Below, in pieces: positions 18,001-26,126 of a stretch of DNA of 64,000 bases. The position numbers were made by a program, and so were the translations under genes. Source of the DNA: Actinoplanes nipponensis (GTDB lineage: Bacteria; Actinomycetota; Actinomycetes; Mycobacteriales; Micromonosporaceae); the NCBI RefSeq assembly GCF_016862275.1, contig NZ_BOMQ01000065.1:1-64000 (forward strand). Reading direction: 5' to 3'. Numbering within the stretch: the stretch's first letter is position 1; each line of letters opens with the position of its first letter. The notes below the pieces were generated by a model, which did not search any database, had not been told where the DNA came from, and saw nothing but the letters and a program-made list of their open reading frames with translations.

Positions 18001-19233
18001 CTGCACGAGCTGGTCCGTGGTGCGGCCCAGCACGGCCAGGCAGAGCGCCTGCACCTCGGCCGGCAGGCCGTCGCGCAGCACCCGCAGCGGGTCCTCCTTC
18101 TGGGCCACGACCAGCACCCGCTTGCCGTTGGCCATCAGGTGGCAGATGAGGTTGCGGATGGTGTGGGTCTTGCCGGTGCCGGGCGGGCCCTGCACGGCCA
18201 CGTTGCGGTGCAGGGCGAGCCGGCGGGCGATCGACTCCTGCGCCTCGTTGGTGGGCAGCGGCATGAGCAGCCGCTCCCCCACCCGGCGCCACGCCTCGGG
18301 CCGGTCGTCGGGCATCCGCAGCTTGCTGGGCTCGTGCGCGACGATCGCGGCCAGCGCGCCGACGGCCGCGGTGTCGCCGGCCAGCAGCCGGTCGCGCAGG
18401 CTCTCCAGGAAGCCGCGCAGCTGCCGCTGCCGGGGCCGGGCGAACAGCACGCCGGTGTCCACCAGGTGCGGACCGGTGGCGGTCTCGCCGGGCGCGATCA
18501 CCCGCCGGTCGTAGCCGAGCCGGCCCAGGGCGCGCTCGTACAGCTCCCGGCGTTCCAGGTCGTCCCAGAGGTCCACCTCGAGGGTGCCGGCCGGGCCGGC
18601 CAGGGCCAGCAGCTGACCCAGATACCGCTCGTCCAGGCCGGCCAGCGCGTCGGTCTGCAGCCGCGACGGGCCCTGCGGCGAGACGGTGATCAGCGAGCGG
18701 TCCGGGTCGTAGCCGATCAGCACCGGCGTCGCGACCAGCGGATAGCGCACCCGGTGGCCGGCGACGACGGTCTCCAGGAGGCCGTGGCCCCAGACCAGCT
18801 CGGTGGTGGCGGCGGCCATGTCGACCTGGTGCATGAGGTCGAAGAGCTGCCGGTGCAGCACGCGGACCCGTTCCGCCTCGGCGCTGGCGACCGACCAGGG
18901 CCGCCACACCGTCTCCCGCCAGGTCTCGAAGTCCGGCCCGTCGGCCTTGGGCTCGTCGGCCGGGCTGATCTCGGTGAGCCGGCGGCGCAGCTCGGCGGGG
19001 ACCGCGACCGGGCCGGGCAGCTCGGGCAGGCCGACCCGCAGCCAGCCGCTGCCGTCGGCGGCGGGCCCGACCTCGCAGGCCGGGTGCGCCGGCAGGGCGT
19101 CGAGACGGTACGCGTCGGCCGGCACCACCCGCGCCGGGCGCTCCATGTGCGCGCGGACGGCGAGCAGATAGACGGCGACGGCGACGGCCCGGTCCCGGAT
19201 GACGGTGGGCGACTCGGACTGCGGCGCGGACAT
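15001..19233 (-). CDS. Large SF1 (DNA2/NAM7-like) helicase with C-terminal VSR/MTES_1575-type nuclease domain
   Basis: 1410 aa. Residues 1-330 are an uncharacterised N-terminal region. Walker A is GPPGTGKTHTIRNLICH (about 348), followed by a long alpha-helical insertion. Walker B is VVIVDEASQADLFALPV (about 1000), then VVVGDDQQIGPQ, LTEHFRC, YTFQGDERDVVLVSMV and NVAASRARDQLWIF, i.e. complete UPF1/DNA2-like helicase motifs. The C-terminal about 120 residues are a small endonuclease fold: ESDFEREVLRRLVGRGY, GGYRIDFVLNAPDGRRLAIE, CDGDAYHG. These give the E...D...ExD core of REase_MTES_1575-like domains. Such helicase-nuclease fusions occur in bacterial defence and repair loci. ATG at 19233 (MSAPQSESP) is chosen from the divergent neighbour and a GAAGA site. 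Very likely DNA- or RNA-acting; biological role unknown. Confidence 0.85.
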   Translation of the reverse strand: MSAPQSESPTVIRDRAVAVAVYLLAVRAHMERPARVVPADAYRLDALPAHPACEVGPAADGSGWLRVGLPELPGPVAVPAELRRRLTEISPADEPKADGPDFETWRETVWRPWSVASAEAERVRVLHRQLFDLMHQVDMAAATTELVWGHGLLETVVAGHRVRYPLVATPVLIGYDPDRSLITVSPQGPSRLQTDALAGLDERYLGQLLALAGPAGTLEVDLWDDLERRELYERALGRLGYDRRVIAPGETATGPHLVDTGVLFARPRQRQLRGFLESLRDRLLAGDTAAVGALAAIVAHEPSKLRMPDDRPEAWRRVGERLLMPLPTNEAQESIARRLALHRNVAVQGPPGTGKTHTIRNLICHLMANGKRVLVVAQKEDPLRVLRDGLPAEVQALCLAVLGRTTDQLVQLQLAARELSDRAATLDQPAEAARVERLTRRLEDAERELAAALGGLRAIAENEAATYRIDDVRLSPADVGAWLRERAAAHGGIPDPVTPAERPPLSADEFATLVQLAARITPADRVAALRPLPEVAALPDAATARSARAERESAADRVARLEPAGVDTDAVRAQGPSLLQQLREGLKDAVAWLHRREGTWTDRLGRLVADPHWARVWTDHVTATGDLQRSLAELARTLGGHRVTAAGALAAEPKKLLAGLAELRDRFAAGKGVNRLLQAGLYRVADEVRVDGEPLRTVEDADLATAWVRRGQARRRLGEHWTEWIQRLDIPPRPGDPEVWAGTLLAEAEQSLGWDARDWPELSARLRVLVPQEELDLDAGRLAEVAALLDDSPVVFVLDELEARDQAVADSLVPWPALAAAWFDPELAEWDGRVAEARRLAGLRPEAARQVALRDRLAEVAPEWAAQVDAGLVPAVSGELCLRAWQWRQAQTWFDQVVGSVDPAVLNRRVELARDRIRRLTGELVVASAWLEVSRALDDRRRAALADWTTALRKIGKGTGRSAAAWQAHAQRAMESAVEAVPVWVMSVDRAIEQFAGGAHFDVVIVDEASQADLFALPVLALAERAVVVGDDQQIGPQLGFVGSVAGLIHSHLDDVPSAEHFDPESSLYDHAVRRSPERILLTEHFRCVPQIIEFSSRHYYDGKIQPLRADRSLFDPVRPVFVPDGTRQPLPPYGDVNVAEADALVAQVSALVADPAYLGKSLGVISLLSTSGQASYLLAGLREAIGEDEMETRRLRVGDAYTFQGDERDVVLVSMVVSDNDGRPAAFTKREYHRRINVAASRARDQLWIFHSVRPSSLLADDARALLLTYALNLPVPTAAPDLELLCESDFEREVLRRLVGRGYRPTPQFRIGGYRIDFVLNAPDGRRLAIECDGDAYHGPEQWESDMRRQAVLERVGNCVFVRIRGSIFAREPEAALRPLWQRIEELGVAPFTPPRSAPSDPSARPAG

Positions 19234-19333
19234 TCTTCGCAGGTTATCCGATGTCCGCAGCCGGGACGGGGCGGCGCGGGAGGCGCCCGCACCGCTATGG
19301 TTTCGCCGCCGTCTCGACGCTACCGGGGGAAAC

Positions 19334-20263
19334 ATGTCGCAGGATCCGCAGCAGGGCGCCTGGCAGGACTGGACCGCCACACCCCAGCCCCAGCCCCAGC
19401 CGTACCCCTACCCGCAACCGGTGGGGTTCGACCCCGCCGACCCTCTGGTCAGCGGTGACTACAACGGGTGGTGGCGCCGCAGCATCGCGCTGATCAAGGC
19501 CACCTGGCGGCCGATCGCCCTGGTCCAGCTGCTCATCGCCGTGCCGACCCTGGCGCTGCTGGTGCCGGCCCTGGTGGCCTTCCAGAAGGAGCAGCGGACC
19601 GCCCAGGACAGCCTGCAGAACTCGATCGAGGCCGGCGGCCCGCCGGACTTCTCGCTGATCTTCGCCGGCTTCACCACGCTGATGCCGGCGGCCGCCGCGG
19701 CCGGGCTGTTCTACGTGGTCGGTCACCTGGCCAACGCCCAGATCGTGGTGTTCACCGCCACCGGCCGCCGGGGCAACCCGATCGGCCCGGCCCTGCTGGC
19801 CGGGCTCAAGCGCCTCCCGGCGATGCTGGGCTGGTACCTGCTGGCCGTACCGGTCGTGATCGTGGCCACCGTGCTGTGCTTCTTCCCGGTCATCTACGTC
19901 GCCGCGGCGCTCGCCGTGCTGCCGCTGGTGGTCCTGCTGGAACGCGGCGCCGGGATCGGCCGCTGCTTCCAGCTGTTCCACGCCGACCTGGGCGTCTCGG
20001 TGAGCCGCATCGCGACGCTGTTCGGCCTCAGCTTCGCGTCCAGCGTGGTGCTGAACCTGCTGACCACGCTGGTCTCGGTGACCATCGGCGGCGGCCTGTC
20101 CGCCCCGAACACCACGGCCACTGTCATCAACGCGATCCTGCAGGGTGGGTACACGCTGCTGGCGGGGGTGTTCCTGATTCCGCTCGCGGTGACGACGTAC
20201 GCCGACATGCGCGCCCGCCGGGAGCCGTTCACCACGGCGAACCTGGTGCCGGGCGCCGCCTGA
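19334..20263 (+). CDS. Polytopic membrane protein with Pro/Gln-rich N-terminus
   Basis: 309 aa. Residues 1-40 are Gln/Pro/Tyr-rich (PQPQPQPYPYPQP) and probably cytoplasmic and disordered. Then come about five or six membrane segments (for example IALVQLLIAVPTLALLVPAL, AAAAAGLFYVVGHLA, YLLAVPVVIVATVLCFFPVI, FASSVVLNLLTTLVSV and GGYTLLAGVFLIPLAV). This resembles the actinobacterial family of glycerophosphodiesterase-type or DUF7847-like membrane proteins; no enzymatic motif is seen. ATG at 19334 is preceded by GGGGGA. It is divergent from the helicase gene (100 bases apart). Function unknown. Confidence 0.75.
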   Translation: MSQDPQQGAWQDWTATPQPQPQPYPYPQPVGFDPADPLVSGDYNGWWRRSIALIKATWRPIALVQLLIAVPTLALLVPALVAFQKEQRTAQDSLQNSIEAGGPPDFSLIFAGFTTLMPAAAAAGLFYVVGHLANAQIVVFTATGRRGNPIGPALLAGLKRLPAMLGWYLLAVPVVIVATVLCFFPVIYVAAALAVLPLVVLLERGAGIGRCFQLFHADLGVSVSRIATLFGLSFASSVVLNLLTTLVSVTIGGGLSAPNTTATVINAILQGGYTLLAGVFLIPLAVTTYADMRARREPFTTANLVPGAA

Positions 20264-20312
20264 GGGGCCGCTGCCGAGACTCGGCGGGCCGGGTGGCCTG
20301 GCGCTGCCGACG

Positions 20313-21080
20313 TCAGGCCTCCTCCGGATCGCGACCCTGGGCGGCCCGGCCGCCGTCCACCGGCAGCACCACCCCGTTGACGAAGCTCGCCGCCTCCGAC
20401 AGCAGGAACGCCACCGCGTCGGCCACCTCGGCCGCCCGTCCGATCCGGCCCACCGGGTGCAGCAGCCGGATCTCCCGCGCGAAGTGCTCGGCCCCCGCCG
20501 CGTCCAGCCCGGCGACGTGCTCCGCGGAGCGCTCGGTGGCGATCGAACCCAGCGCCACCGCGTTCACCCGGATGCCGCGCGGTCCGTAGTCGACGGCCAG
20601 CGCCCGGGTCAGTCCCTCGATCGCCGCCTTGGCGGTGGCGTACGCCAGCGCGCCCCGCACCGGGCGCTGCGCCTGGTGCGACGAGACGTTGACGATCGCG
20701 CCGCCGCCGCGGGCCAGGAAGTGCCGGACCGCCACCGCGCTGCCGGTCACCACCGGGTCGAGGTTGCGCCCGATCAGGGCGAGCAGCTCGGCCGGGCCCG
20801 CCTCGTGCAGCCACGCATCGCGGAACACCGCCGCGTTGTTGACCCAGCCGGCCAGCGGGGCGGCCGCCTCGGCGACGGCGGCGGCCCGCTCGGCCACGTC
20901 CGGGTCGGCGGCGTCGCCGAGCACCGGCAGGATCCGGTCCGCCGCCGGGTGCGCGCCGACCCAGTCCAGCGCCGCCGGGTCGAACTCCAGCACCGCCACG
21001 GCGTCGTGCTCGCCGGCCAGCCGTTCGACCAGGGCCCGGCCGACCCCGCGCCCGCCGCCGGTCACCACGTAGGAGGCCAC
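20313..21080 (-). CDS. Short-chain dehydrogenase/reductase (SDR)
   Basis: 255 aa classical SDR. The N-terminal cofactor motif VVTGGGRGVGRALVERL is TGxxxGxG-like. NNAAV is the NNAG motif, and IVNVSSHQAQ carries the catalytic Ser. YATAK is the YxxxK motif, and PRGIRVNAVALGSIATE is the substrate-side PG-like segment. Predicted NAD(P)(H)-dependent oxidoreductase in the cytosol, as the C-terminus FVNGVVLPVDGGR is typical. It lies 4 bases downstream of the GH13 gene, so the two are probably co-transcribed. Substrate unknown; the carbohydrate context hints at a sugar or polyol. Confidence 0.9.
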   Translation of the reverse strand: MASYVVTGGGRGVGRALVERLAGEHDAVAVLEFDPAALDWVGAHPAADRILPVLGDAADPDVAERAAAVAEAAAPLAGWVNNAAVFRDAWLHEAGPAELLALIGRNLDPVVTGSAVAVRHFLARGGGAIVNVSSHQAQRPVRGALAYATAKAAIEGLTRALAVDYGPRGIRVNAVALGSIATERSAEHVAGLDAAGAEHFAREIRLLHPVGRIGRAAEVADAVAFLLSEAASFVNGVVLPVDGGRAAQGRDPEEA

Positions 21081-21084
21081 GCCG

Positions 21085-22725
21085 TCAGTCCGGGGAACCG
21101 ACGGAGGCGAGGGCCAGGACGCCGTAGCCGAAGCCGGCCACGGTGAGCCCGTCCGGCGACACCCGCACCCCGGAGGTCCACACCGGAGTGACGCCCACGG
21201 TGTCGGGTCCGGTCAGTGTCGCGGCCTCACGCCGCGGGTTGACGACGACCAGGTACGCCTCCCCGCGCACGTAGGCCAGCGGATATCCCTCGTGGACGAC
21301 GCGCGTGCTGCCGCGGCCACCCAGCGCCGGGGTGGCCCGGCGCAGCGCCACCAGCTCACGGACCAGGGCCAGGGTCGAGGAGGGATCGTCCTCCTGGGCG
21401 GCGACCGTGGGCCGGTCGGCATCGGGGTCGACGGGCAGGTACAGCCGCTCGGGGTCGGCCGTGGAGAAGCCGGCGTTGGGCCCGTCGCCCCACTGCATGG
21501 GGGTGCGGCACCCCGCCCGGTTGTAGGCCGGGTTGCAGATCGCACCCTCCACATCGGGCATCCCCGGCAGATAGCGCATCCCGATCTCGTCGCCGTAGTA
21601 CAGCGACGGCACGCTGCCCCAGGTGAACAGGAACGTCAGCGCGGCGCCCAGTTGCTCGCGCGTCCGGGGTCCGGTGCGCAGCCGGTTGAAGTCATGATCG
21701 GCGGTGGCCAGGACGATCGGCCGGCCCGGGTCCGCCTCGCGGGCCCGCGCCCAGGCGTCGAGGAACAGCCGGGTGCTGCCCCGGCCGGCCGCGTCGAAGA
21801 ACGGCTCCCGCGGCTCCTGGAACGGCAGCAGCCCGGCGCTGTGGTTGTCGAAGAGGCTGGCGTGCTCGGCCAGGATGACCAGGAAGAAGTCGGCGTGGAA
21901 GGCGAGCGGCCGGCCGGTCCGCGGCTCGGCGCCCTCGGGCAGCAGCACCGCCTCCGGGTACGCGACGTCCAGCCACTCGCGGATCTCGCGCCACAACGCG
22001 GCCGACTGGGCCACGCCCTCGGCCCACAGCTCGTCCTTGACCAGCGAGAACGCCATGTCCACGCGGAAGCCGGACACGCCGCGGTCCAGCCAGTAGGCCA
22101 TCACGTCCTGGAGCGCCTGCCGGTTGCGGCGCGGCCCCGGCGCGTCGATCGCGGCGCGCCACGGCTCGTTGTCCGGGCGGGCGACCCAGCCGAAGTTCAG
22201 CGCGGGCTGCTCGTCGTAGAAGTTCTTCAGGTACCAGCCCTTGCGCGGCCCGGGCGAGCGCACCCAGGCCGGCGTACCGGGGATGTCGACGGCCCATTCC
22301 CGGGCCGGCAGGTCGTCGACCCAGATGTAGCGGTCGCCCGCCGGGTCCGGCCCGTCGGCGGCCAGCTCGGCCCGGAACCAGGGGTGCTCGATGGACGTGT
22401 GCCCGGCCACGAGGTCGAGCAGGACGCGGATGCCGCGCTCGCGCGCCCGGGCCACCAGCTCGACCATGTCGTCGTTGGTGCCGTACCGCGGCGCGATGGT
22501 GAGATAGTCCGCCACGTCGTAGCCGGCGTCGACGAAGGGCGAGACGAAGCACGGGTTGAACCACACGGTGTCCACGCCGAGCGACGCGATGTGGTCCAGG
22601 TGGTCGATGACGCCGCGCAGGTCCCCGATGCCGTCGCCGTCGGAGTCGGCGAAGGACTGCGGATAGATTTCGTAGATCACCGCATCCGCCAGCCAGTCAC
22701 CACCCATGGGCGCCATGGTAACCAC
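21085..22725 (-). CDS. GH13 family glycosidase (alpha-glucosidase / trehalose-synthase-like)
   Basis: 546 aa alpha-amylase-family enzyme. Region I is in DLVAGHTS. Nucleophile Asp is in GVSGFRVDMAF, the acid/base Glu in VLLPEGAEPR, and the third Asp in LATADHDFNRL. The N-terminus (VIYEIYPQSFADSDGDGIGD) and YYGDEIGMRYLPG are typical of oligo-1,6-glucosidase/alpha-glucosidase members. No signal peptide, so it acts on intracellular oligosaccharides. GTG at 22725 is taken; ATGs at 22716 and 22707 are alternatives and none has a strong ribosome site. A GTGACCGGTCAC palindrome sits 6 bases upstream. It precedes the SDR gene in the same direction. Confidence 0.88.
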   Translation of the reverse strand: MVTMAPMGGDWLADAVIYEIYPQSFADSDGDGIGDLRGVIDHLDHIASLGVDTVWFNPCFVSPFVDAGYDVADYLTIAPRYGTNDDMVELVARARERGIRVLLDLVAGHTSIEHPWFRAELAADGPDPAGDRYIWVDDLPAREWAVDIPGTPAWVRSPGPRKGWYLKNFYDEQPALNFGWVARPDNEPWRAAIDAPGPRRNRQALQDVMAYWLDRGVSGFRVDMAFSLVKDELWAEGVAQSAALWREIREWLDVAYPEAVLLPEGAEPRTGRPLAFHADFFLVILAEHASLFDNHSAGLLPFQEPREPFFDAAGRGSTRLFLDAWARAREADPGRPIVLATADHDFNRLRTGPRTREQLGAALTFLFTWGSVPSLYYGDEIGMRYLPGMPDVEGAICNPAYNRAGCRTPMQWGDGPNAGFSTADPERLYLPVDPDADRPTVAAQEDDPSSTLALVRELVALRRATPALGGRGSTRVVHEGYPLAYVRGEAYLVVVNPRREAATLTGPDTVGVTPVWTSGVRVSPDGLTVAGFGYGVLALASVGSPD

Positions 22726-22730
22726 GCCGG

Positions 22731-22742
22731 GTGACCGGTCAC
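22731..22742. promoter_or_regulatory. 12-bp palindrome at the GH13 gene start
   Basis: GTGACCGGTCAC is a perfect palindrome 5 bases before the GTG start of the GH13 gene and in the short gap after acdS. Possible operator of a LacI/GntR-type sugar regulator, although 12 bp may arise by chance at this GC content. Confidence 0.3.
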
Positions 22743-22791
22743 GGGGACAAGCGGGCAGCGTGACCCGCTCCGGGCCCGGCCGCCGCCGATT

Positions 22792-23802
22792 TCAGACGAT
22801 GGCGCTGTACGCGTTCAGCGCCGGCTGGCCGCCCAGGTGGGCGTAGAGGACCGTCGCGTCCCGGCCGATCTCGCCCCGGGTGACCAGGTCGATCAGGGCG
22901 GCCATCGACTTGCCCTCGTACACCGGGTCGGTGATCATGCCCTCGGTGCGGGCGGCCAGCCGCATCGCCGCCAGCGTGGCCTCGTCGGGGATGCCGTAGA
23001 TGCCGGCGTGGTAGCGGTCGTCCAGCAGGATCTCGTCGTCGCGCAGGTCGCGGCCCACCCCGATGAGCGCGGCCGTGGCGCGGGCGATCCGGGCCACCTG
23101 GTCGTGGGTCTCCGCCGGCTTGGCCGACCCGTCGATGCCGAGCACCCGCCGCGGCCGGTCGTCGCCGAGCGCCGCGAAACCGGCGATCATCCCGGCCTGG
23201 GTGCTGCCGGTCACCGAGCAGACCACCACCGTGTCGAAGAAGACCCCGAGCTGCGCCTCCTGCTCGGCCACCTCCCGCGCCCAGCCGGCGAAGCCGAGGC
23301 CGCCGAGCCGGTGGTCGGAGGCGCCGGCCGGGATCGCGTACGGCTTCCCGCCGCGCGCCTCCACCTCCGCGATGGCCTGGTCCCAGCTCTCCTTGAAGCC
23401 GATGCCGAAGCCGGCCCGCACGAGCCGCACGTCGGCGCCGGCCAGCCGGCTGAGCAGGATGTTGCCGACCTTGTCGTAGACACTGTCCGGCCAGTCGACC
23501 CAGCTCTCCTGGATCAGCACGCACTTCAGCCCCGCGTACGCGGCCACGGCGGCGACCTGGCGGGTGTGGTTCGACTGCACGCCGCCGATCGACACGAGCG
23601 TGTCGCAGCCCTGGGCCAGTGCGTCGGCGACCAGGTACTCCAGCTTGCGGGTCTTGTTGCCGCCGTACGCGATGCCGGAGTTGCAGTCCTCGCGCTTGGC
23701 CCAGATCGCCGCGCCGCCGAGATGGCGGGTGAGCCGGTCCAGGCGGTGCACGGGCGACGGCCCGAACAGCAGCGGGTACCGGTCGAAGTCGTCAAGCGGC
23801 AT
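22792..23802 (-). CDS. acdS: 1-aminocyclopropane-1-carboxylate deaminase
   Basis: 336 aa, equal to the known AcdS length (338). This PLP enzyme converts the ethylene precursor ACC to 2-oxobutyrate and ammonia. The PLP-lysine is in [11 protein letters not shown]. The nucleophile Ser and neighbours are in [15 protein letters not shown], and a further active-site Tyr/Glu are in [20 protein letters not shown] keeps the Leu that separates true ACC deaminases from D-cysteine desulfhydrases. The start ATG has AGGAG six bases upstream. The gene is often found in plant-associated actinobacteria and proteobacteria and lowers plant ethylene. It lies 66 bases upstream of the GH13 gene and may be transcribed with it. 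Confidence 0.93.
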   Translation of the reverse strand: MPLDDFDRYPLLFGPSPVHRLDRLTRHLGGAAIWAKREDCNSGIAYGGNKTRKLEYLVADALAQGCDTLVSIGGVQSNHTRQVAAVAAYAGLKCVLIQESWVDWPDSVYDKVGNILLSRLAGADVRLVRAGFGIGFKESWDQAIAEVEARGGKPYAIPAGASDHRLGGLGFAGWAREVAEQEAQLGVFFDTVVVCSVTGSTQAGMIAGFAALGDDRPRRVLGIDGSAKPAETHDQVARIARATAALIGVGRDLRDDEILLDDRYHAGIYGIPDEATLAAMRLAARTEGMITDPVYEGKSMAALIDLVTRGEIGRDATVLYAHLGGQPALNAYSAIV

Positions 23803-23861
23803 GGCAGCTCCTCAGTCGGGTCCTGCCGACCATGCTGCCAGCGCTTCCGGTGCGCGCGCGG

Positions 23862-25004
23862 TCACTTGAGCGGCTGGAGCTTCAGCTTCTTCCCGCGCAC
23901 GGTGTCGATGATCCGCTGCAGGCCGGCCGCGGTGTGCTTGCCGTGGCCGTGCATGAGGATGACGCCGCCCGCGCCGACCGGCGGCGAGCGGTGGTCGCCG
24001 TACTTGATCCGCTCCGCCATCACGGCGGCCGACGGCCCGTCCCAGTCGTAGGTGTCCATGGTCCAGCGGCACAGCTCGTACCCCTGGCCGCGGGCGACGT
24101 TCTGCAGGCGGGTGGTGAACGCGCCGGCGCCGAACGGCGGTCGCAGCAGTTTCGGCGTACCGGTGGCGGCCGTGCCCCCGCCGATCTGCTGGACCAGCTT
24201 GGTCCGGCCCATCCGGCTCAGCGCCGGGTGGGTCGCGGTGTGGTTGCCGATGACGTGCCCGGCCGCCTTGATCGAGCGGAACAGCGCCGGGTTCCGGCGG
24301 GCCCAGTCGCCGCGGAAGAAGAACCGGGCCTTGACGTTGTTGCGCTTCAGGGTGGCCAGGATCGAGGTGACCTGGGCCGTGCTGCCGCCGTCGTCGAACG
24401 TCAGCCAGACGTTGCCGGTGGTGTTACCGCAGCGCTCGATCCGCTGCAGGTCCGCCGGGGTCATCGGCTCGGGCGAGGCCACGCCGTCGGCGACCACGGG
24501 GCGCGAGCCGGTGCCGGAGACCTTTCGCACCACGCGGCCCGTCGTCACGACCGCGCTGCCGCGCACCCGGTAGCTGCCGGGCGTGGCCGGCAGCCGCAGG
24601 TAGCAGGTGCGACTGGCGGTGCTGCGGACAGGATTGCGCCAGACCGGGCCGGCGCAGGTGACGGTGCTGCCGCCGGTGCCGGTCGCGGAGACCGCGACCT
24701 TGGCGGATTTCGGTACGCCGTAGACGGTCACGATCGTGGGGACGGTGCCGCCGGGGCTGTCGTACTGGGGTGCGCCGACGCCGATCCGCAGGTCGGCTTT
24801 CGCCGCCGCCTGCTGGACCGCGGGCGCGGGCGCGGCCCGCTGGACCCGCTTGGGCGGGGCGGCCGGCGCGGCTGAGGCCCGCTGGGCGCTCCCGGCTGTG
24901 GCCCGCTGGGCGCTGATCGTGCCGCCCGCCGCGACGCCGTGGCCGGCCACGGCGAACAGCAGGCCGGCGACGGCCAACGTGGTGACAACCCTGGAACGGC
25001 GCAC
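23862..25004 (-). CDS. Secreted polysaccharide deacetylase (CE4/NodB domain)
   Basis: 380 aa. An N-terminal signal peptide (MRRSRVVTTLAVAGLLFAVA) is followed by a Pro/Ala-rich linker (about 25-75) and an Ig-like stretch (about 75-170). The NodB domain then has LTFDDGGS (catalytic base and metal Asp), VIGNHTATHPAL (His metal ligands), LRPPFGAG, DTYDWDG and GGVILMHGHG. This is the complete CE4 motif set. It should remove acetyl groups from peptidoglycan or chitin-like polymers outside the cell. The GTG at 25004 is preceded by GGGGGAG. A single-gene unit. Confidence 0.92.
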   Translation of the reverse strand: MRRSRVVTTLAVAGLLFAVAGHGVAAGGTISAQRATAGSAQRASAAPAAPPKRVQRAAPAPAVQQAAAKADLRIGVGAPQYDSPGGTVPTIVTVYGVPKSAKVAVSATGTGGSTVTCAGPVWRNPVRSTASRTCYLRLPATPGSYRVRGSAVVTTGRVVRKVSGTGSRPVVADGVASPEPMTPADLQRIERCGNTTGNVWLTFDDGGSTAQVTSILATLKRNNVKARFFFRGDWARRNPALFRSIKAAGHVIGNHTATHPALSRMGRTKLVQQIGGGTAATGTPKLLRPPFGAGAFTTRLQNVARGQGYELCRWTMDTYDWDGPSAAVMAERIKYGDHRSPPVGAGGVILMHGHGKHTAAGLQRIIDTVRGKKLKLQPLK

Positions 25005-25110
25005 GACGACTCCCCCGAGATCAAGATCGGTGACTCTAGCGCCGGGGCCGCGACAAAGCGACCCGCCGCCTGCGGGGGACGCGGGCGGCGGGCCGGATGG
25101 GGGGCGTGCG

Positions 25111-25779
25111 TCAGGGGAACTGCATGCGGCGCGGCCGCGGGATCACCGGCGGCGGCAGCGGCAGGTCGGCCAGGTGGCTCCAGTTGAGCGAGCCGTTGTC
25201 GGTCGACTTGATCTCGCCGAGGCAGGCGCGCAGCAGACCCAGGTTGGGCGCCCCGGCGAACCCGGCGATCACCACCTCCGGCGTCGGATCGATCCGCGAG
25301 ATCGCCGCGCAGATCTTGGCGACCTCCCGCTCGTCGACGGCGTCGAGCGGCAGCGGCGCCTCGGCCTGCGAGCGCCGCCAGGGCGGTCCGAACCGGCGCA
25401 GCAGCTCGCGGGCGAGCCGGCCGAAGGAGCGTCCCACCTCGGCGTCCGCCATGGACATGCGGGCCGACTGGCCGTAGCACCACGGCACCACCACGTGGCC
25501 ATTGATGACGACGAGCTGGTAGACCGACCGCGGCACGCTGATGATCTCGGCGCCCGGCAGGGTGCCGAGAAAGAGGACCAGCTCCTCGTACGGCAGCGGC
25601 CACCGTGGGTTGGCGAGCATTCGTTCGGTGGTCGTCGTCATGGCGGGGTGAGCATTGACCTCACGGTCGATTGCGGTGCTCAACGCTTCGGGAACTCGGG
25701 TCCAGAGCTCAGCGGCGACCTTGTCACCGAACTGCTCGACCACCCACTCGCTCGGACCGACCAGAACGTCTGGGCGCAT
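25111..25779 (-). CDS. Hypothetical protein, 222 aa
   Basis: No recognised family. It starts MRPDVLVGPSEWVVEQFGDK, with no signal peptide, membrane segment or metal motif. The region SVYQLVVINGHVVVPWCYG is mostly beta. There is an acidic/alpha middle (GRSFGRLARELLRRFGPPWR), and the C-terminus is Pro/Arg-rich (LPLPPPVIPRPRR). Codon use is like its neighbours, so it is a real gene. It lies divergent from the peptidase across a region with a long hairpin. Confidence 0.6.
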   Translation of the reverse strand: MRPDVLVGPSEWVVEQFGDKVAAELWTRVPEALSTAIDREVNAHPAMTTTTERMLANPRWPLPYEELVLFLGTLPGAEIISVPRSVYQLVVINGHVVVPWCYGQSARMSMADAEVGRSFGRLARELLRRFGPPWRRSQAEAPLPLDAVDEREVAKICAAISRIDPTPEVVIAGFAGAPNLGLLRACLGEIKSTDNGSLNWSHLADLPLPPPVIPRPRRMQFP

Positions 25780-26126
25780 GCGGTACCACCACCGTCCGTG
25801 TCGCTGGCGCTACTTCTGGCTAGAAGAGTTCCACTCACGGAGATCGACAGGAAGACAATTCCCCCGAGATCTTAAAAACGTCCATGAATGAAAGCGGGCC
25901 GGAAGACCAAACCGTTGCGGCGTCATTGGAGCAGCAGGTCCGTGACCGAGGAAACGTGCAACTTGCAGGCCGAACCGCCGTGCAAGTTGCAGGCCCGCCA
26001 CCTCGGTCAGTCCTCTATTTGACAGTGAAGCTCTCCCATATTTCGAAACGATGACGGGTCCGCGAACAGCAACCGACAGTGATCAAGCCTCGTCGGCGGG
26101 CCCGCCAGCGGGTAACGTGCCCGGCT
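25780..26126. other. Divergent intergenic region with paired TGCAA-N-TTGCA boxes in a large stem
   Basis: No gene seen. The region is AT-richer around 25830-25880. Two copies of a 16-base sequence (CGTGCAACTTGCAGGC at 25955, CGTGCAAGTTGCAGGC at 25979) lie 24 bases apart. Each contains the palindrome TGCAA-N-TTGCA, and the copies are also reverse complements over 11 bases. They are enclosed by GACCGAGG (25944-25951) and CCTCGGTC (26001-26008), so the whole can form one long hairpin. TTGACA at 26019-26024 is a possible -35 box for the peptidase gene. Confidence 0.6.
25944..26008. promoter_or_regulatory. Candidate double operator / stem-loop with TGCAA-N-TTGCA boxes
   Basis: An 8-bp outer stem and an 11-bp inner stem within 65 bp. 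The inner arms are themselves palindromes spaced 24 bp centre to centre, just over two helical turns. Either paired regulator sites or an RNA structure; there is nothing coding here. Confidence 0.5.

Noticed and set aside
25810-26001. A 63-aa minus-strand gene
   Set aside because: No ribosome site or family features and it spans the hairpin region; likely chance.
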